Of a stretch of DNA of 64,000 bases, positions 58,001-64,000 are shown piece by piece (position 1 is the first letter of the stretch; the number at the start of each line of letters is the position of its first letter). The stretch comes from Paraburkholderia adhaesiva (GTDB lineage Bacteria > Pseudomonadota > Gammaproteobacteria > Burkholderiales > Burkholderiaceae): the NCBI RefSeq assembly GCF_021390575.1, contig NZ_JAJEJQ010000004.1, positions 124,001-188,000 of the forward strand. Reading direction: 5' to 3'. The position numbers were made by a program, and so were the translations under genes. The notes below the pieces were generated by a model. The model was not told the origin of the DNA, searched no databases, and was given only the letters and a program-made list of their open reading frames with translations.

Positions 58001-61000
58001 CAGCCACGTTCAGCGTGCCGTTGTCGGTCGTGCTGACGTTGCCGCTGTTGTTCAGGTCGCCACCGATGCTGGTGGTGCCGTTGTCCGTCGTGTCCAGCGT
58101 GCCGCTGTTGTCCACGCTGCCGTTGACGTTCAGCGAACCGTTGTCCGTCGCCACCGTCCCGTTGTTCGTGACGTTGCCACCCACGTTCAGCGAGCCGTTG
58201 TCGGTCGTACTGACGTTGCCGCTGTTGTTCAGGTCGCCACCGATGCTGGTGGTGCCGTTGTCCGTCGTGTCCAGCGTGCCGTTGTTGTCCACGCTGCCGT
58301 TGACGTTCAGCGAACCGTTGTCCGTCGCCACCGTCCCGTTGTTCGTGACGTTGCCACCCACGTTCAGCGAGCCGTTGTCGGTCGTACTGACGTTGCCGCT
58401 GTTGTTCAGGTCACCACCGATGCTGGTCGTGCCGTTGTCCGTCGTATCCAGCGTGCCGTTGTTGTCCACGCTGCCGTTGACGTTCAGCGTGCCGTTGTCC
58501 GTCGCCACCGTGCCGTTGTTCGACAGGCTGCCGTTGACATCCGTCGTGCCGCCATTGCTGGTGTCGATCGTGCCGTTCGCGTCGTTCGTGACGTTGCCAG
58601 CCACGTTCAGCGTGCCGTTGTCGGTCGTGCTGACGTTGCCGCTGTTGTTCAGGTCACCACCGATGCTGGTCGTGCCGTTGTCCGTCGTGTCCAGCGTGCC
58701 GCTGTTGTCCACGCTGCCGTTGACGTTCAGCGAACCGTTGTCCGTCGCCACCGTCCCGTTGTTCGTGACGTTGCCACCCACGTTCAGCGAGCCGTTGTCG
58801 GTCGTACTGACGTTGCCGCTGTTGTTCAGGTCGCCACCGATGCTGGTGGTGCCGTTGTCCGTCGTGTCCAGCGTGCCGTTGTTGTCCACGCTGCCGTTGA
58901 CGTTCAGCGAACCGTTGTCCGTCGCCACCGTCCCGTTGTTCGTGACGTTGCCACCCACGTTCAGCGAGCCGTTGTCGGTCGTACTGACGTTGCCGCTGTT
59001 GTTCAGGTCGCCACCGATGCTGGTGGTGCCGTTGTCCGTCGTGTTCAGCGTGCCGTTGTTGTCCACGCTGCCGTTGACGTTCAGCGAACCGTTGTCCGTC
59101 GCCACCGTGCCGTTGTTCGACAGGCTGCCGTTGACATCCGTCGTGCCGCCATTGCTGGTGTCGATCGTGCCGTTCGCGTCGTTCGTGACGTTGCCAGCCA
59201 CGTTCAGCGAACCGTTATCCGTGTCGACCGTCCCGTTGTTCGTGACGTTGCCACCCACGTTCAGCGAGCCGTTGTCGGTCGTACTGACGTTGCCGCTGTT
59301 GTTCAGGTCACCACCGATGCTGGTGGTGCCGTTGTCCGTCGTGTCCAGCGTGCCGCTGTTGTCCACGCTGCCGTTGACGTTCAGCGAACCGTTGTCGGTT
59401 GCCACCGTCCCGTTGTTCGACAGGCTGCCGTTGACATCCGTCGTGCCGCCATTGCTGGTGTCGATCGTGCCATTCGCGTCGTTCGTGACGTTGCCCGACA
59501 CGTTCAGCGTGCCGTTGTCGGTCGTGCTGACATTGCCGCTGTTGTTCAGGTCGCCACCGATGTTCGTCGAGCCGTTGTCCGTCGTGTCCAGCGTGCCGTT
59601 GTTGTCCACGCTGCCGTTGACGTTCAGCGAACCGTTGTCCGTCGCCACCGTGCCGTTGTTCGACAGGCTGCCGTTGACATCCGTCGTGCCGCCATTGCTG
59701 GTGTCGATCGTGCCGTTCGCGTCGTTCGTGACGTTGCCAGCCACGTTCAGCGAACCGTTATCCGTGTCGACCGTCCCGTTGTTCGTGACGTTGCCACCCA
59801 CGTTCAGCGAGCCGTTGTCGGTCGTGCTGACGTTGCCGCTGTTGTTCAGGTCACCACCGATGTTCGTCGTGCCGTTGTCCGTCGTGTCCAGCGTGCCATT
59901 GTTGTCCACGCTGCCGTTGACGTTCAGCGTGCCGTTGTCCGTGTCGACCGTCCCGTTGTTCGACAGGCTGCCGTTGACATCGGTCGTGCCGCCATTGCTG
60001 GTGTCGATCGTGCCGTTCGCGTCGTTCGTGACGTTGCCCGACACGTTCAGCGAGCCGTTGTCGGTCGTACTGACGTTGCCGCTGTTGTTCAGGTCGCCAC
60101 CGATGCTGGTGGTGCCGTTGTCCGTCGTGTCCAGCGTGCCGTTGTTGTCCACGCTGCCGTTGACGTTCAGCGAACCGTTGTCCGTCGCCACCGTCCCGTT
60201 GTTCGTGACGTTGCCACCCACGTTCAGCGAGCCGTTGTCGGTCGTACTGACGTTGCCGCTGTTGTTCAGGTCGCCACCGATGCTGGTGGTGCCGTTGTCC
60301 GTCGTGTTCAGCGTGCCGTTGTTGTCCACGCTGCCGTTGACGTTCAGCGAACCGTTGTCCGTCGCCACCGTGCCGTTGTTCGACAGGCTGCCGTTGACAT
60401 CCGTCGTGCCGCCATTGCTGGTGTCGATCGTGCCGTTCGCGTCGTTCGTGACGTTGCCAGCCACGTTCAGCGAACCGTTATCCGTGTCGACCGTCCCGTT
60501 GTTCGTGACGTTGCCACCCACGTTCAGCGTGCCGTTGTCGGTCGTGCTGACATTGCCGCTGTTGTTCAGGTCGCCACCGATGTTCGTCGAGCCGTTGTCC
60601 GTCGTGTCCAGCGTGCCGTTGTTGTCCACGCTGCCGTTGACGTTCAGCGAACCGTTGTCGGTTGCCACCGTCCCGTTGTTCGACAGGCTGCCGTTGACAT
60701 CCGTCGTGCCGCCATTGCTGGTGTCGATCGTGCCGTTCGCGTCGTTCGTGACGTTACCCGACACGTTCAGCGTGCCGTTGTCGGTCGTGCTGACGTTGCC
60801 GCTGTTGTTCAGGTCACCACCGATGCTGGTCGTGCCGTTGTCCGTCGTATCCAGCGTGCCGTTGTTGTCCACGCTGCCGTTGACGTTCAGCGAACCGTTG
60901 TCGGTTGCCACCGTCCCGTTGTTCGACAGGCTGCCGTTGACATCCGTCGTGCCGCCATTGCTGGTGTCGATCGTGCCGTTCGCGTCGTTCGTGACGTTGC

Positions 61001-64000
61001 CAGCCACGTTCAGCGAACCGTTATCCGTGTCGACCGTCCCGTTGTTCGTGACGTTGCCACCCACGTTCAGCGTGCCGTTGTCGGTCGTGCTGACGTTGCC
61101 GCTGTTGTTCAGGTCGCCACCGATGCTGGTCGTGCCGTTGTCCGTCGTGTCCAGCGTGCCGTTGTTGTCCACGCTGCCGTTGACGTTCAGCGTGCCGTTG
61201 TCCGTCGCCACCGTGCCGTTGTTCGACAGGCTGCCGTTGACATCCGTCGTGCCGCCATTGCTGGTGTCGATCGTGCCGTTCGCGTCGTTCGTGACGTTGC
61301 CAGCCACGTTCAGCGAACCGTTATCCGTGTCGACCGTCCCGTTGTTCGTGACGTTGCCACCCACGTTCAGCGTGCCGTTGTCGGTCGTGCTGACATTGCC
61401 GCTGTTGTTCAGGTCGCCACCGATGTTCGTCGAGCCGTTGTCCGTCGTGTCCAGCGTGCCGTTGTTGTCCACGCTGCCGTTGACGTTCAGCGAACCGTTG
61501 TCGGTTGCCACCGTCCCGTTGTTCGACAGGCTGCCGTTGACATCCGTCGTGCCGCCATTGCTGGTGTCGATCGTGCCGTTCGCGTCGTTCGTGACGTTAC
61601 CCGACACGTTCAGCGTGCCGTTGTCGGTCGTGCTGACGTTGCCGCTGTTGTTCAGGTCACCACCGATGCTGGTCGTGCCGTTGTCCGTCGTATCCAGCGT
61701 GCCGTTGTTGTCCACGCTGCCGTTGACGTTCAGCGTGCCGTTGTCCGTCGCCACCGTGCCGTTGTTCGACAGGCTGCCGTTGACATCCGTCGTGCCGCCA
61801 TTGCTGGTGTCGATCGTGCCGTTCGCGTCGTTCGTGACGTTGCCAGCCACGTTCAGCGTGCCGTTGTCGGTCGTGCTGACGTTGCCGCTGTTGTTCAGGT
61901 CGCCACCGATGCTGGTGGTGCCGTTGTCCGTCGTGTCCAGCGTGCCGCTGTTGTCCACGCTGCCGTTGACGTTCAGCGAACCGTTGTCCGTCGCCACCGT
62001 CCCGTTGTTCGTGACGTTGCCACCCACGTTCAGCGAGCCGTTGTCGGTCGTACTGACGTTGCCGCTGTTGTTCAGGTCGCCACCGATGCTGGTGGTGCCG
62101 TTGTCCGTCGTGTCCAGCGTGCCGTTGTTGTCCACGCTGCCGTTGACGTTCAGCGAACCGTTGTCCGTCGCCACCGTCCCGTTGTTCGTGACGTTGCCAC
62201 CCACGTTCAGCGAGCCGTTGTCGGTCGTACTGACGTTGCCGCTGTTGTTCAGGTCGCCACCGATGCTGGTGGTGCCGTTGTCCGTCGTGTCCAGCGTGCC
62301 GCTGTTGTCCACGCTGCCGTTGACGTTCAGCGAACCGTTGTCCGTCGCCACCGTGCCGTTGTTCGCCAGGCTGCCGTTGACATCCGTCGTGCCGCCATTG
62401 CTGGTGTCGATCGTGCCGTTGGCGTCGTTCGTGACGTTGCCCGACACGTTCAGCGTGCCGTTGTCGGTCGTGCTGACGTTGCCGCTGTTGTTCAGGTCAC
62501 CACCGATGCTGGTGGTGCCATTGTCCGTCGTGTCCAGCGTGCCGTTGTTGTCCACGCTGCCGTTGACGTTCAGCGAACCGTTGTCGGTGGCCACCGTCCC
62601 GTTGTTCGAGAGGCTGCCGTTGACATCCGTCGTGCCGCCATTGCTGGTGTCGATCGTGCCGTTCGCGTCGTTCGTGACGTTGCCCGACACGTTCAGCGAG
62701 CCGTTGTCGGTCGTACTGACGTTGCCGCTGTTGTTCAGGTCGCCACCGATGCTGGTGGTGCCGTTGTCCGTCGTGTCCAGCGTGCCGCTGTTGTCCACGC
62801 TGCCGTTGACGTTCAGCGTGCCGTTGTCCGTCGCCACCGTGCCGTTGTTCGTGACGTTGCCACCCACGTTCAGCGAGCCGTTGTCGGTCGTACTGACGTT
62901 GCCGCTGTTGTTCAGGTCGCCACCGATGCTGGTGGTGCCGTTGTCCGTCGTGTCCAGCGTGCCGTTGTTGTCCACGCTGCCGTTGACGTTCAGCGAACCG
63001 TTGTCCGTCGCCACCGTCCCGTTGTTCGACAGGCTGCCGTTGACATCCGTCGTGCCGCCATTGCTGGTGTCGATCGTGCCGTTCGCGTCGTTCGTGACGT
63101 TGCCAGCCACGTTCAGCGAACCGTTATCCGTGTCGACCGTCCCGTTGTTCGTGACGTTGCCACCCACGTTCAGCGTGCCGTTGTCGGTCGTGCTGACATT
63201 GCCGCTGTTGTTCAGGTCGCCACCGATGTTCGTCGAGCCGTTGTCCGTCGTGTCCAGCGTGCCGTTGTTGTCCACGCTGCCGTTGACGTTCAGCGAACCG
63301 TTGTCGGTTGCCACCGTCCCGTTGTTCGACAGGCTGCCGTTGACATCGGTCGTGCCGCCATTGCTGGTGTCGATCGTGCCGTTCGCGTCGTTCGTGACGT
63401 TACCCGACACGTTCAGCGTGCCGTTGTCGGTCGTGCTGACGTTGCCGCTGTTGTTCAGGTCGCCACCGATGCTGGTGGTGCCGTTGTCCGTCGTGTCCAG
63501 CGTGCCGCTGTTGTCCACGCTGCCGTTGACGTTCAGCGAACCGTTGTCCGTCGCCACCGTCCCGTTGTTCGTGACGTTGCCACCCACGTTCAGCGAGCCG
63601 TTGTCGGTCGTACTGACGTTGCCGCTGTTGTTCAGGTCGCCACCGATGCTGGTGGTGCCGTTGTCCGTCGTGTTCAGCGTGCCGTTGTTGTCCACGCTGC
63701 CGTTGACGTTCAGCGAACCGTTGTCCGTCGCCACCGTGCCGTTGTTCGACAGGCTGCCGTTGACATCCGTCGTGCCGCCATTGCTGGTGTCGATCGTGCC
63801 GTTCGCGTCGTTCGTGACGTTGCCAGCCACGTTCAGCGAACCGTTATCCGTGTCGACCGTCCCGTTGTTCGTGACGTTGCCACCCACGTTCAGCGAACCG
63901 TTGTCGGTTGCCACCGTCCCGTTGTTCGACAGGCTGCCGTTGACATCCGTCGTGCCGCCATTGCTGGTGTCGATCGTGCCGTTCGCGTCGTTCGTGACGT
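49050..64000 (-). CDS. Giant beta-solenoid repeat protein, over 4950 residues, start outside window
   Basis: The frame is open from the window end to TGA at 49050. About 4800 residues are tandem coils of five types: A (DNGSLNVNGSVDNNGTLDTT), B (DNGTTSIGGDLNNSGNVSTT), C (DNGSLNVGGNVTNNGTVDT), D (22 residues with NVTNDANGTIDTS) and E (NGGTTDVNGSLSNNGTVAT). The alternation of small hydrophobics with Asn/Gly turns predicts a right-handed beta-helix like haemagglutinin-type adhesins. The repeats lack aromatic residues and cysteine and are acidic. The last 160 residues differ: a CPDGSFNGVMCGYSPSSGS segment, a hydrophobic Gly-rich helix (GVGGAGLLGLAGWLFWY), then a strand-rich domain. No autotransporter barrel is present. 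A secreted or surface-bound adhesin or matrix protein is inferred. Confidence 0.78.
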   Translation of the reverse strand, partial: VTNDANGTIDTSNGGTTDVNGSLSNNGTVATDNGSLNVGGNVTNNGTVDTDNGSLNVAGNVTNDANGTIDTSNGGTTDVNGSLSNNGTVATDNGSLNVNGSVDNNGTLNTTDNGTTSIGGDLNNSGNVSTTDNGSLNVGGNVTNNGTVATDNGSLNVNGSVDNSGTLDTTDNGTTSIGGDLNNSGNVSTTDNGTLNVSGNVTNDANGTIDTSNGGTTDVNGSLSNNGTVATDNGSLNVNGSVDNNGTLDTTDNGSTNIGGDLNNSGNVSTTDNGTLNVGGNVTNNGTVDTDNGSLNVAGNVTNDANGTIDTSNGGTTDVNGSLSNNGTVATDNGSLNVNGSVDNNGTLDTTDNGTTSIGGDLNNSGNVSTTDNGSLNVGGNVTNNGTVATDNGTLNVNGSVDNSGTLDTTDNGTTSIGGDLNNSGNVSTTDNGSLNVSGNVTNDANGTIDTSNGGTTDVNGSLSNNGTVATDNGSLNVNGSVDNNGTLDTTDNGTTSIGGDLNNSGNVSTTDNGTLNVSGNVTNDANGTIDTSNGGTTDVNGSLANNGTVATDNGSLNVNGSVDNSGTLDTTDNGTTSIGGDLNNSGNVSTTDNGSLNVGGNVTNNGTVATDNGSLNVNGSVDNNGTLDTTDNGTTSIGGDLNNSGNVSTTDNGSLNVGGNVTNNGTVATDNGSLNVNGSVDNSGTLDTTDNGTTSIGGDLNNSGNVSTTDNGTLNVAGNVTNDANGTIDTSNGGTTDVNGSLSNNGTVATDNGTLNVNGSVDNNGTLDTTDNGTTSIGGDLNNSGNVSTTDNGTLNVSGNVTNDANGTIDTSNGGTTDVNGSLSNNGTVATDNGSLNVNGSVDNNGTLDTTDNGSTNIGGDLNNSGNVSTTDNGTLNVGGNVTNNGTVDTDNGSLNVAGNVTNDANGTIDTSNGGTTDVNGSLSNNGTVATDNGTLNVNGSVDNNGTLDTTDNGTTSIGGDLNNSGNVSTTDNGTLNVGGNVTNNGTVDTDNGSLNVAGNVTNDANGTIDTSNGGTTDVNGSLSNNGTVATDNGSLNVNGSVDNNGTLDTTDNGTTSIGGDLNNSGNVSTTDNGTLNVSGNVTNDANGTIDTSNGGTTDVNGSLSNNGTVATDNGSLNVNGSVDNNGTLDTTDNGSTNIGGDLNNSGNVSTTDNGTLNVGGNVTNNGTVDTDNGSLNVAGNVTNDANGTIDTSNGGTTDVNGSLSNNGTVATDNGSLNVNGSVDNNGTLNTTDNGTTSIGGDLNNSGNVSTTDNGSLNVGGNVTNNGTVATDNGSLNVNGSVDNNGTLDTTDNGTTSIGGDLNNSGNVSTTDNGSLNVSGNVTNDANGTIDTSNGGTTDVNGSLSNNGTVDTDNGTLNVNGSVDNNGTLDTTDNGTTNIGGDLNNSGNVSTTDNGSLNVGGNVTNNGTVDTDNGSLNVAGNVTNDANGTIDTSNGGTTDVNGSLSNNGTVATDNGSLNVNGSVDNNGTLDTTDNGSTNIGGDLNNSGNVSTTDNGTLNVSGNVTNDANGTIDTSNGGTTDVNGSLSNNGTVATDNGSLNVNGSVDNSGTLDTTDNGTTSIGGDLNNSGNVSTTDNGSLNVGGNVTNNGTVDTDNGSLNVAGNVTNDANGTIDTSNGGTTDVNGSLSNNGTVATDNGSLNVNGSVDNNGTLNTTDNGTTSIGGDLNNSGNVSTTDNGSLNVGGNVTNNGTVATDNGSLNVNGSVDNNGTLDTTDNGTTSIGGDLNNSGNVSTTDNGSLNVGGNVTNNGTVATDNGSLNVNGSVDNSGTLDTTDNGTTSIGGDLNNSGNVSTTDNGTLNVAGNVTNDANGTIDTSNGGTTDVNGSLSNNGTVATDNGTLNVNGSVDNNGTLDTTDNGTTSIGGDLNNSGNVSTTDNGSLNVGGNVTNNGTVATDNGSLNVNGSVDNNGTLDTTDNGTTSIGGDLNNSGNVSTTDNGSLNVGGNVTNNGTVATDNGSLNVNGSVDNSGTLDTTDNGTTSIGGDLNNSGNVSTTDNGTLNVAGNVTNDANGTIDTSNGGTTDVNGSLSNNGTVATDNGSLNVNGSVDNNGTLNTTDNGTTNIGGDLNNSGNVSTTDNGTLNVAGNVTNDANGTIDTSNGGTTDVNGSLSNNGTVATDNGSLNVNGSVDNNGTLDTTDNGTTSIGGDLNNSGNVSTTDNGTLNVSGNVTNDANGTIDTSNGGTTDVNGSLSNNGTVATDNGSLNVNGSVDNNGTLDTTDNGTTSIGGDLNNSGNVSTTDNGTLNVAGNVTNDANGTIDTSNGGTTDVNGSLSNNGTVATDNGSLNVNGSVDNNGTLDTTDNGTTSIGGDLNNSGNVSTTDNGTLNVSGNVTNDANGTIDTSNGGTTDVNGSLSNNGTVATDNGSLNVNGSVDNNGTLNTTDNGTTNIGGDLNNSGNVSTTDNGTLNVAGNVTNDANGTIDTSNGGTTDVNGSLSNNGTVATDNGSLNVGGNVTNNGTVDTDNGSLNVAGNVTNDANGTIDTSNGGTTDVNGSLSNNGTVATDNGSLNVNGSVDNNGTLNTTDNGTTSIGGDLNNSGNVSTTDNGSLNVGGNVTNNGTVATDNGSLNVNGSVDNSGTLDTTDNGTTSIGGDLNNSGNVSTTDNGTLNVAGNVTNDANGTIDTSNGGTTDVNGSLSNNGTVATDNGTLNVNGSVDNNGTLDTTDNGTTSIGGDLNNSGNVSTTDNGTLNVGGNVTNNGTVDTDNGSLNVAGNVTNDANGTIDTSNGGTTDVNGSLSNNGTVATDNGTLNVNGSVDNNGTLDTTDNGTTSIGGDLNNSGNVSTTDNGTLNVSGNVTNDANGTIDTSNGGTTDVNGSLSNNGTVATDNGSLNVNGSVDNNGTLDTTDNGSTNIGGDLNNSGNVSTTDNGTLNVGGNVTNNGTVDTDNGSLNVAGNVTNDANGTIDTSNGGTTDVNGSLSNNGTVATDNGTLNAAGNVTNDANGTIDTSNGGTTDVNGSLSNNGTVATDNGSLNVNGSVDNSGTLDTTDNGTTSIGGDLNNSGNVSTTDNGSLNVGGNVTNNGTVDTDNGSLNVSGNVTNDANGTIDTSNGGTTDVNGSLSNNGTVATDNGTLNVNGSVDNSGTLDTTDNGTTSIGGDLNNSGNVSTTDNGSLNVAGNVTNDANGTIDTSNGGTTDVNGSLSNNGTVATDNGSLNVNGSVDNNGTLNTTDNGTTNIGGDLNNSGNVSTTDNGTLNVAGNVTNDANGTIDTSNGGTTDVNGSLSNNGTVATDNGSLNVGGNVTNNGTVDTDNGSLNVAGNVTNDANGTIDTSNGGTTDVNGSLSNNGTVATDNGSLNVNGSVDNNGTLNTTDNGTTSIGGDLNNSGNVSTTDNGSLNVGGNVTNNGTVATDNGSLNVNGSVDNSGTLDTTDNGTTSIGGDLNNSGNVSTTDNGTLNVAGNVTNDANGTIDTSNGGTTDVNGSLSNNGTVATDNGTLNVNGSVDNNGTLDTTDNGTTSIGGDLNNSGNVSTTDNGTLNVGGNVTNNGTVDTDNGSLNVAGNVTNDANGTIDTSNGGTTDVNGSLSNNGTVATDNGTLNVNGSVDNNGTLDTTDNGTTSIGGDLNNSGNVSTTDNGTLNVGGNVTNNGTVDTDNGSLNVAGNVTNDANGTIDTSNGGTTDVNGSLSNNGTVATDNGTLNVNGSVDNNGTLNTTDNGTTNIGGDLNNSGNVSTTDNGTLNVAGNVTNDANGTIDTSNGGTTDVNGSLSNNGTVATDNGSLNVNGSVDNNGTLDTTDNGTTSIGGDLNNSGNVSTTDNGTLNVSGNVTNDANGTIDTSNGGTTDVNGSLSNNGTVATDNGSLNVNGSVDNNGTLDTTDNGSTNIGGDLNNSGNVSTTDNGTLNVGGNVTNNGTVDTDNGSLNVAGNVTNDANGTIDTSNGGTTDVNGSLSNNGTVDTDNGSLNVNGSVDNNGTLDTTDNGTTNIGGDLNNSGNVSTTDNGSLNVGGNVTNNGTVDTDNGSLNVAGNVTNDANGTIDTSNGGTTDVNGSLSNNGTVATDNGSLNVNGSVDNNGTLNTTDNGTTNIGGDLNNSGNVSTTDNGTLNVAGNVTNDANGTIDTSNGGTTDVNGSLSNNGTVATDNGSLNVNGSVDNNGTLDTTDNGTTSIGGDLNNSGNVSTTDNGTLNVSGNVTNDANGTIDTSNGGTTDVNGSLSNNGTVATDNGSLNVNGSVDNNGTLDTTDNGSTNIGGDLNNSGNVSTTDNGTLNVSGNVTNDANGTIDTSNGGTTDVNGSLSNNGTVATDNGTLNVNGSVDNNGTLDTTDNGTTSIGGDLNNSGNVSTTDNGTLNVSGNVTNDANGTIDTSNGGTTDVNGSLSNNGTVATDNGSLNVNGSVDNSGTLDTTDNGTTSIGGDLNNSGNVSTTDNGSLNVGGNVTNNGTVDTDNGSLNVAGNVTNDANGTIDTSNGGTTDVNGSLSNNGTVATDNGSLNVNGSVDNNGTLNTTDNGTTNIGGDLNNSGNVSTTDNGTLNVAGNVTNDANGTIDTSNGGTTDVNGSLSNNGTVATDNGSLNVNGSVDNNGTLDTTDNGTTSIGGDLNNSGNVSTTDNGTLNVSGNVTNDANGTIDTSNGGTTDVNGSLANNGTVATDNGSLNVNGSVDNNGTLDTTDNGTTSIGGDLNNSGNVSTTDNGTLNVSGNVTNDANGTIDTSNGGTTDVKGSLSNNGTVATDNGSLNVNGSVDNNGTLDTTDNGSTSIGGDLNNSGNVSTTDNGTLNVAGNVTNDANGTIDTSNGGTTDVNGSLSNNGTVATDNGSLNVNGSVDNSGTLDTTDNGTTNIGGDLNNSGNVSTSDNSSLNVNGTVVNNANGSLNTTDNSVINIGGDLINHGPVNTDDTSTLNVASNIICPDGSFNGVMCGYSPSSGSNAGVIGEGVGGAGLLGLAGWLFWYDATHDWILESPQALTVDAGDSVLWVDATLDYVEVDAFKHRAIVRLHTRAGLIERNLAFKDRADGVDHFEADDAVAKTHSSLSFDHETREYFFEESGVKDGKPYTVKAHGWLMSR
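49530..64000. repeat. 14.4-kb coding tandem-repeat array, 57-66-bp units in 177/243/300-bp superunits
   Basis: Units of 57, 60 and 66 bp form three superunits: C-D-E-A-B (300 bp), D-E-A-B (243 bp) and C-A-B (177 bp). Repeat-to-repeat distances of 243 (e.g. 50184, 50427, 50670), 300 (50670 to 50970) and 177 (53871 to 54048) recur. Copies differ by few bases, which points to recent amplification or gene conversion. The array continues past the window. Confidence 0.92.

Noticed and set aside
49530..64000. Regularly spaced direct repeats that could be mistaken for a CRISPR array or satellite DNA
   Set aside because: The repeats are one continuous in-frame coding sequence with units of 57-66 bp, no unique spacers and no cas genes nearby.

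Overview
The window is GC-rich DNA from a Burkholderiaceae-type beta-proteobacterium, most likely Paraburkholderia, Burkholderia or Caballeronia. This rests on the OprB-type porin, the Nramp-like transporter, the DUF3701 integrase and the IS content; the genus is inference. Most of the first 39 kb is a phage-derived element that host-type genes, transposons and small indels have broken up.

The central observation is a set of genes for a split, multisubunit RNA polymerase of the kind carried by phiKZ-like jumbo phages. A beta-prime N-terminal part lies at 25538-26650. A separate 172-residue polypeptide with the DFDGD metal-binding motif lies at 26647-27165. A 1485-residue beta-like protein with both catalytic lysines lies at 27509-31966. 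A probable beta-prime C-terminal part lies at about 33510-34290, and a beta C-terminal part is cut by the window start (1-429). Next to them are a 2253-residue virion protein with a lytic transglycosylase domain (17053-23814, minus) and an S80-type prohead protease (37487-38242). The order transglycosylase giant, beta-prime, beta, protease recalls phiKZ gp181-gp180-gp178-gp175, so this is most likely a virion RNA polymerase module. Finding it embedded in host-like DNA is unusual, because phiKZ-like phages are generally regarded as lytic.

Region by region. 1-5252: beta C-terminal part and five phage-type genes of unknown function on plus, plus one on minus. 5323-7283: a gene broken by an 85-bp insertion and a two-gene unit. 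7369-13289: host-type island with an OprB porin (minus), two short ORFs with good ribosome binding sites, a divergent Nramp/NRMT-like metal transporter, and an exported protein with two TonB C-terminal-like domains. The first short ORF begins MPDPEPCP and resembles the Mg2+-sensing leader peptide MgtL. 13421-14575: a MITE-like element and an IS5/IS427-type IS. 14618-23814: two large virion proteins (minus). 23891-25336: an IS1182-type transposase. 25538-39178: RNA polymerase genes, three lipoprotein genes on minus (one split by an IS3 element), the protease and small phage-type genes. 39164-45912: a Tn3-family transposon with 38-bp inverted repeats. It carries DUF6398 and SEC-C (UPF0149) cargo genes, a tnpA with one nonsense codon and a DUF3701 tyrosine recombinase. 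45913-48606: two nested, truncated IS66 elements. 48729-49042: an IS5-type fragment.

49050-64000 (minus, running off the window) is one open reading frame of nearly 5000 codons. It consists of about 240 near-identical 19-22-residue beta-solenoid coils, very rich in Asn, Gly, Thr, Asp and Ser, followed by a non-barrel C-terminal domain of about 160 residues. The repeats carry about 14 N-x-S/T sequons per 100 residues.

The phage module is probably decaying: suspected single-base indels affect two RNA polymerase-region genes, IS elements separate its gene blocks, and one phage-type gene is cut at a transposon edge. The longest virion and polymerase reading frames are nevertheless intact.
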